NCBI GenBank assembly: GCA_025928335.1
Contig: JAICJQ010000026.1
Location: 1 to 34,547, forward strand
Length of the DNA stretch: 34,547 nucleotides
Source of the DNA: Gemmatimonadaceae bacterium
Lineage (GTDB): Bacteria; Gemmatimonadota; Gemmatimonadetes; Gemmatimonadales; Gemmatimonadaceae
Reading direction: 5' to 3'
Shown here: positions 30,911 to 34,547 of the stretch, piece by piece
Position numbering within the stretch: the stretch's first letter is position 1
How the letters are laid out: the number at the start of each line of letters is the position of its first letter
Made by a program: the position numbers and the translations under genes
Notes under the pieces: generated by a model
Databases searched by the model: none
What the model was told of the DNA's origin: nothing
The model's input: the letters and a program-made list of their open reading frames with translations, nothing else

Positions 30911-31498
30911 ATGCGTACGGTCAGCAGACGCGCCCGAGCCACACTTCCGCTCTGGGCCCTGAGTGTCGCGGCTCTCATCATCGCGTCGTGCGAGCGGCCA
31001 GCCGAGCCAACTCATTCGGGCAGGGGTCTCGTTGTGCCCCTCACCAAAAGCCGCGACTACACGTTCACCTATCCACACATCGATAAGGGCCCGTGCTACG
31101 TCTGGGCGCCCGACAACTACGCCGAGCCCAATACGCTTACCGATATCGAGTCATCGAAGGGCGAGCCAACGACGCTCTCGGTATGTGGCGTGACTCTGAC
31201 AATGACAGCTGAGCCGCTCGGCGGCGGGCCGGATACGCTGATACCGTGGTATGTGTTGAAGACGACGGCCAGCGACCCTACGAATGTGTTTGCGAGCCCG
31301 TGGAGGACCGGGCCCGCCGGGTCAGTACCGCCAGGGTGGCTGAGCTTCGGACGCGTAGTGGCGTCGTTCAATACACCGTTAAAAGGGGCTACGGTCCGGT
31401 TTTGGTGCCAGGTTTCGCCTCCTCCGAACGGCTATGAACTCACCGCGTACGACATCGACGGACTGGCGATGGTGACGAAGCCCGCGTGCACGACCTGA
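30911..31498 (+). CDS. Secreted lipoprotein, N-terminal half of an interrupted gene, 195 aa
   Basis: ATG at 30911 starts a lipoprotein signal: MRTVSRRARATLPLWALSVA then ALIIASC, with Cys27 as the lipidated residue. The mature part (GLVVPLTKSRDYTFTYPHID..., VRFWCQVSPPPNGYELTAYD) is Thr-, Pro- and Gly-rich with paired Cys, as in extracellular beta-sandwich proteins. No Shine-Dalgarno motif is seen; the leader is pyrimidine-rich. It ends at TGA 31496-31498, and the same frame then continues for a further 480 codons with similar composition. The stop therefore probably interrupts one gene of about 675 codons. The family is not recognised. Codon use is less GC-biased than in genes to the left. Confidence 0.7.
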   Translation: MRTVSRRARATLPLWALSVAALIIASCERPAEPTHSGRGLVVPLTKSRDYTFTYPHIDKGPCYVWAPDNYAEPNTLTDIESSKGEPTTLSVCGVTLTMTAEPLGGGPDTLIPWYVLKTTASDPTNVFASPWRTGPAGSVPPGWLSFGRVVASFNTPLKGATVRFWCQVSPPPNGYELTAYDIDGLAMVTKPACTT

Positions 31499-32938
31499 GA
31501 CTCCATTAGCGATGTGACGGTCAGTACAACTGGGATTTACAAACTTGCGGCACATGGCCCGTCGTCAAATCCGGGGACTTACGGATGGGCCGAGTTCTGG
31601 ATAGTGCCCGACTCAGCACCCTCGTCGGGGCATTTGTTAATCGAAAACGTCAACACAAACCGGTGGGTCGGAGACACGACACGATTCGATGTCACCACAC
31701 CTGATCACAGTTCCTACACGATCTCGAGGTGGCAGTGGGACCTGGACGCCGGCGTCGTACCCCCGCCCGACTTTGTCGAAAAGCTTTCGGCCTCAAGCTG
31801 CAGAACCTCGGCGTTCTGCTCGTTCACGCCGGGCGGTTCAGGAACTCTCAGGGTCTGGGGCAAGGTGAACAGAAAGGCGGATTCGGCGGCAAAGCACGTC
31901 GTCATATCGCTACCGAGGTTTTCGGTGAGCTGCTTGCCGGCGAACGTGCTTCGCGCGGATCCGACCGGCGTTACGTGCACGGCAAGCGGCGGGTTTCGAA
32001 CTCTGTCGATTACCGGCTGGAAGTTCGTGCCGAACGATCTCGCGGTCATCGATAGCGTGAGGCGCTCGACGAACGCAAGCAGCACGACGTGGAGCGGCAT
32101 GGCGGTGGCATCGGGCGCCGTCGGCGTCCGCGGAAAGATCAATGGCATTACAGCAGCATCGGACTCCGGTCGCATTAGCGTACAACCCCGGACCACATTC
32201 GCGATCACACAGGACACGGCCGCCGTCAAACCGCCAGTTAACAACTGCTACCAAAAACCGATTATCGATTCTACCGCAACGCTCGGCTGGGTCGTCGGCA
32301 AGCGAGGCTGCATTGATCCCGTACCACTCGATCCTGATCCCGGCGCCGACACGGCCAAACTCGGCGGTACAGTGTCTCGAGTGCCAATCGGCGGCGGACC
32401 GAACGAAGGTCTGTTTTACCTGAGTGCGCTCAACACGCAGCTATTTCTCAGATCGCAAATCGTGCAGGATTTCTGGGCTCCGGACTCGGCCGCGCGAACC
32501 TTTCCCATGAAAGGCAATGGCACTCTTCCCAGCCTGTCGTGTAACGTCACCATCGGCTTCACGGTCAACAAGGCAATCGTTCCGGTGGATAGCGGCTGCA
32601 TGGGGGCGCACGGAGCGACCGATGAACGGCAATACCTATGGCGCCACGAGTCCTGCCATTTGAGACTCTTCTCGCTCGGACTTGCGACTGATACGAACGT
32701 TCAACGGCTGAGAGACGTCGAGGCGCTGGCGCGCCGAGACTCGAGCCTGACCGCCGGGGTCATGCGCAATCGGCTGGTGGCGATCGCCAACAACATAATC
32801 GTTAAGTCGCTTCACATTGATTCAGTGAAAGGCCCAGGCTACGACACGCTGTTCGCTATGTGGCTGCCGACATCGGAGTCTTGGGGGTTTGCAGGAACAT
32901 CGGTCAAGGGCTGGATCGACACGACTTCAGGATGCTAG
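31499..32938 (+). CDS. Extracellular-type protein with HExxH motif, C-terminal part of the interrupted gene
   Basis: It is in the same frame as the lipoprotein, directly after its TGA: five codons (DSISD), then GTG at 31514. That GTG lacks a ribosome site, and the product has no signal peptide although it is plainly of secreted type. It has beta-rich Ig-like stretches (SYTISRWQWDLDAG, SCLPANVLRADPTGVTCTAS), many Cys, and Thr/Pro-rich linkers. Near residue 378 of the frame opened at 31514, LWRHESCHLRLFSLGL holds HESCH, fitting the HExxH zinc-protease signature (32645-32659). A third metal ligand was not identified. As it stands, it would be expressed only by readthrough or reinitiation. The TGA could be a nonsense mutation, a sequencing error or a recoded codon. 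The family is unknown. Confidence 0.65.
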   Translation, partial: DSISDVTVSTTGIYKLAAHGPSSNPGTYGWAEFWIVPDSAPSSGHLLIENVNTNRWVGDTTRFDVTTPDHSSYTISRWQWDLDAGVVPPPDFVEKLSASSCRTSAFCSFTPGGSGTLRVWGKVNRKADSAAKHVVISLPRFSVSCLPANVLRADPTGVTCTASGGFRTLSITGWKFVPNDLAVIDSVRRSTNASSTTWSGMAVASGAVGVRGKINGITAASDSGRISVQPRTTFAITQDTAAVKPPVNNCYQKPIIDSTATLGWVVGKRGCIDPVPLDPDPGADTAKLGGTVSRVPIGGGPNEGLFYLSALNTQLFLRSQIVQDFWAPDSAARTFPMKGNGTLPSLSCNVTIGFTVNKAIVPVDSGCMGAHGATDERQYLWRHESCHLRLFSLGLATDTNVQRLRDVEALARRDSSLTAGVMRNRLVAIANNIIVKSLHIDSVKGPGYDTLFAMWLPTSESWGFAGTSVKGWIDTTSGC

Positions 32939-32952
32939 GAGCTCGCTAAATC

Positions 32953-33651
32953 ATGCCAATGCCATGGACGATCTCACTTCGCTTCGCGGCGTCGCTAATC
33001 CTCTTCATCCAGAGTACCGCTTCGCCAGTCAGCGCACAGGTTCCGCCGCAACGTGGCGTGCGGCTCGACTCCACCGTGACGACGATTATGGGCGCGGCAC
33101 GGCGCGGACATTTTCCGGACACGCCCGCCATCGATGTTCTTCGAAACCCCCAAACCTACACCGAGGTAACCCGCAGGGCGCTCGCCGACAGCGCAACCGC
33201 ACTGGCGATTACCTCCTCGCGAGACGAATGGTCCGCCGTTTATGCGATCGGTGCTTCCGGCTTGGACGATCGCCATCTTGGTGGTCAGCCTGATCCAACC
33301 GCCCTCGATCGGCTGATTCGCATCCATCGCGAAGCCCGCAATGGAGAGACGCGAGGCAACGCCATGCATCAGTTGCTCGCCCAACCTGACGTAAAGCGCG
33401 CGCTGCCTTATGTCCACGGGGTGATTGTATCCGGACTTGGCGACGATGCGCTCATAGCGACTGTCGAGCTGTCAGGTTTTGCGTTCCGGTCTGGACAAAG
33501 CCAGTCAGCGGGACGCATTGAGGCCGCAGTATTGCTACGTCAGATTTACGAGGCCGACTCGTTGAAGTCGCCCACAGCCGCTTCGTATCTCTGTCGGATT
33601 GCCGGAGGCCAGAAATGGCCGGCAAGGCCGATGTGCCGTGGTCGGGCTTAG
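32953..33651 (+). CDS. Secreted hypothetical protein, 232 aa
   Basis: AGGAG about ten bases before ATG 32953 and a clear signal peptide (core SLRFAASLILFI, cleavage after Val-Ser-Ala28) indicate export to the periplasm or outside. The mature part is mostly helical, with Arg-rich helices DRLIRIHREARNGETRGNAM and a following RALPYVHGVIVSGLGDDALI. This could be short HEAT-like repeats, but the match is weak. Two Cys lie near the C-terminus (about 217 and 228). It follows the interrupted lipoprotein gene after 14 bases and is likely in the same transcript. No family recognised. Confidence 0.7.
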   Translation: MPMPWTISLRFAASLILFIQSTASPVSAQVPPQRGVRLDSTVTTIMGAARRGHFPDTPAIDVLRNPQTYTEVTRRALADSATALAITSSRDEWSAVYAIGASGLDDRHLGGQPDPTALDRLIRIHREARNGETRGNAMHQLLAQPDVKRALPYVHGVIVSGLGDDALIATVELSGFAFRSGQSQSAGRIEAAVLLRQIYEADSLKSPTAASYLCRIAGGQKWPARPMCRGRA

Positions 33652-33973
33652 CACGCACGACGGCGTGGTCGCGTCGGGATCGTTCTTGCCCAGCGATCAT
33701 TCGGAAGGTATGCGCGATACATTGTACTCTCATCGGGGCATTCGTTACGCCAAGGGCCGACCCAAGGTTCTTCAGGCGAACACCAGGCAGGCGCATTGTG
33801 ACAGGCATGAGATCATGTGGGTTATCCGTTCACCAGAAGCGATGGTGATTGCCGCGAGAGGCACTTGCCCGGACGCCGCACAAGACGAGTTGATGTAATC
33901 AGTGCACCGGGGAACGCTCCTTCAGCTTAACTCCGAGCTGGGTACACCGGGCGGTGCGAGCCTCTCATGAGAC
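33652..33973. other. Gene-free stretch before the integrase module
   Basis: These 322 bases contain only weak frames on both strands (for example plus-strand 33599-33898), with no ribosome site, signal or recognisable motif. No tRNA or attachment-site repeat could be seen inside the window. It is probably the junction between the secreted-protein genes and the mobile-element module. Confidence 0.4.
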
Positions 33974-34288
33974 TTGCGACTGCGAGACGCCGGACTTATC
34001 TCCCACCAACCTGAGACGAGTCGCTGTACTTCCGAAGGCGTCGAGGACGACGAACTTCTCACGCTGACAGAAGCTGCGGCCGAGAGCGGCTACAGCGCCG
34101 ATCACCTCGGGCGTGAGCTAAACCGCGGCCGCATCCCCAACGCCGGTCGCCCGCACGCGCCCCGTGTTCGTCGTGGCGATCTACCTCGCAAGCGCGGTGG
34201 CTTGTCTGTGCCCCGCTCCAAGGGACATCTTAGTCGTGCAGAGATCGCGCGAGCTGTCGTCACCCGTCACGCAGTAGGAGACGAATGA
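33974..34288 (+). CDS. Excisionase-like helix-turn-helix protein, 104 aa
   Basis: The central segment LLTLTEAAAESGYSADHLGR, then ELNRGRIPNAGRPHAPRVRR and GDLPRKRG, is the MerR/excisionase-type HTH_17 fold: a helix-turn-helix, then a wing with the typical 'G-R-I-P' and closing 'R-x-x-D-L'. The TTG at 33974 is the only canonical start between the preceding stop and the domain; the first 25 residues are not conserved-looking, so the start is unsure. The stop overlaps the next gene's ATG region (ATGATG at 34285-34290), coupling it to the integrase. The protein probably binds DNA next to the integrase as a recombination directionality factor or repressor. Confidence 0.75.
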   Translation: MRLRDAGLISHQPETSRCTSEGVEDDELLTLTEAAAESGYSADHLGRELNRGRIPNAGRPHAPRVRRGDLPRKRGGLSVPRSKGHLSRAEIARAVVTRHAVGDE

Positions 34289-34547
34289 TGACACGCTCAC
34301 GAAAGTCGAAGCGGCTGCGCAGTTACATAACTGGCGAGAAGGGCACGAACCGAGTTCGCCTATACGCGCATCCTCGCGACGGCAAGATGATGTTGGAGTA
34401 CCGCGACGAGTTCGGCGCGAAGAAGCGACTCTCGCTTCAGCACGACGACTTGGAGCGGGGCAAGGCTGCGGCGGACGCACTCGCCGCGAACTTGCGAAAG
34501 GCGGAGCCGCCACGGAGTGGCGACCTGACGCTGAAAGAGCTGTTTGA
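34288..34547 (+). CDS. Phage-type integrase, N-terminal part (runs off the window)
   Basis: AGGAG at 34276-34280 is seven bases before ATG 34288; an ATG at 34285 in the same frame is a near alternative. The 86 codons present read MTRSRKSKRLRSYITGEKGT, then VRLYAHPRDGKMMLEYRDEF, KKRLSLQHDDLERGKAAADA and a tail SGDLTLKELF. This is the basic arm-binding region followed by the start of the SAM-like core-binding domain (LTLKELF) seen in tyrosine recombinases of phages and integrative elements. The catalytic domain with R-H-R-Y lies beyond the window. Its position after an HTH gene with overlap is the usual module order. Confidence 0.72.
   Translation, partial: MTRSRKSKRLRSYITGEKGTNRVRLYAHPRDGKMMLEYRDEFGAKKRLSLQHDDLERGKAAADALAANLRKAEPPRSGDLTLKELF

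Noticed and set aside
31496..31498. TGA read as selenocysteine
   Set aside because: No selenoprotein family match and no obvious SECIS-like stem right after the codon; a nonsense change is simpler, though recoding is not formally excluded.
33599..33898. Plus-strand frame overlapping the end of the 232-aa secreted protein
   Set aside because: No start signal or family resemblance; overlap of 53 bases with a better-supported gene.

Overview
The window looks like a chromosomal segment of a GC-rich Gemmatimonadota bacterium (Gemmatimonadaceae-like). This rests on family composition, not a marker gene. The pointers are a PadR-controlled orphan permease of the MacB/FtsX 'ADOP' type, a KaiC-like double ATPase embedded in two-component genes, a giant cyclic glucan synthase, several small soluble proteins of the kind common in that phylum, and an HTH plus integrase pair. 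No rRNA, tRNA or CRISPR array was seen.

Left part (1-9.0 kb): the tail of a membrane protein with a near-perfect intrinsic terminator; a small hypothetical protein; a VOC/PhnB-like protein lacking its middle; a three-gene PadR / membrane protein / ADOP permease operon on the minus strand with an inverted repeat just upstream of PadR; a decayed CPBP-protease tail; an orphan PurD-like ATP-grasp enzyme; a secreted class C beta-lactamase-fold serine hydrolase; and three small minus-strand genes including a GlsB/YeaQ membrane protein.

Centre (9.3-21.2 kb): a three-gene minus-strand unit of two small proteins and a radical SAM enzyme with a degenerate B12-binding domain. Next comes a dense signalling block of seven minus-strand genes, in transcription order: GAF histidine kinase, CheY-like receiver, 133-aa unknown, double-domain KaiC-like ATPase, LuxR-type response regulator, 109-aa unknown, RsbRD-type histidine kinase. 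Three junctions in it are 4-base stop/start overlaps. A second GAF histidine kinase is divergent from it. A flavin-reductase-fold protein and a 235-aa unknown follow; the unknown shares a C-terminal domain with the 103-aa protein near 8 kb.

Right part (21.2-34.5 kb): a full-length cyclic beta-1,2-glucan synthase (2849 aa) is translationally coupled to a receiver domain cut off before its phosphoacceptor. Beyond it lies what looks like acquired DNA: an IS110-type transposase tail, AT-richer spacer with a promoter and hairpin, a secreted lipoprotein gene interrupted by an in-frame TGA whose second half carries an HExxH motif, a secreted protein of unknown function, and at the edge an excisionase-like HTH gene overlapping the start of a phage-type integrase.

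The best candidate for an undescribed system is the KaiC-like signalling block at 12.0-19.8 kb. The radical SAM operon with its small partners and the secreted-protein island at the right edge come next.
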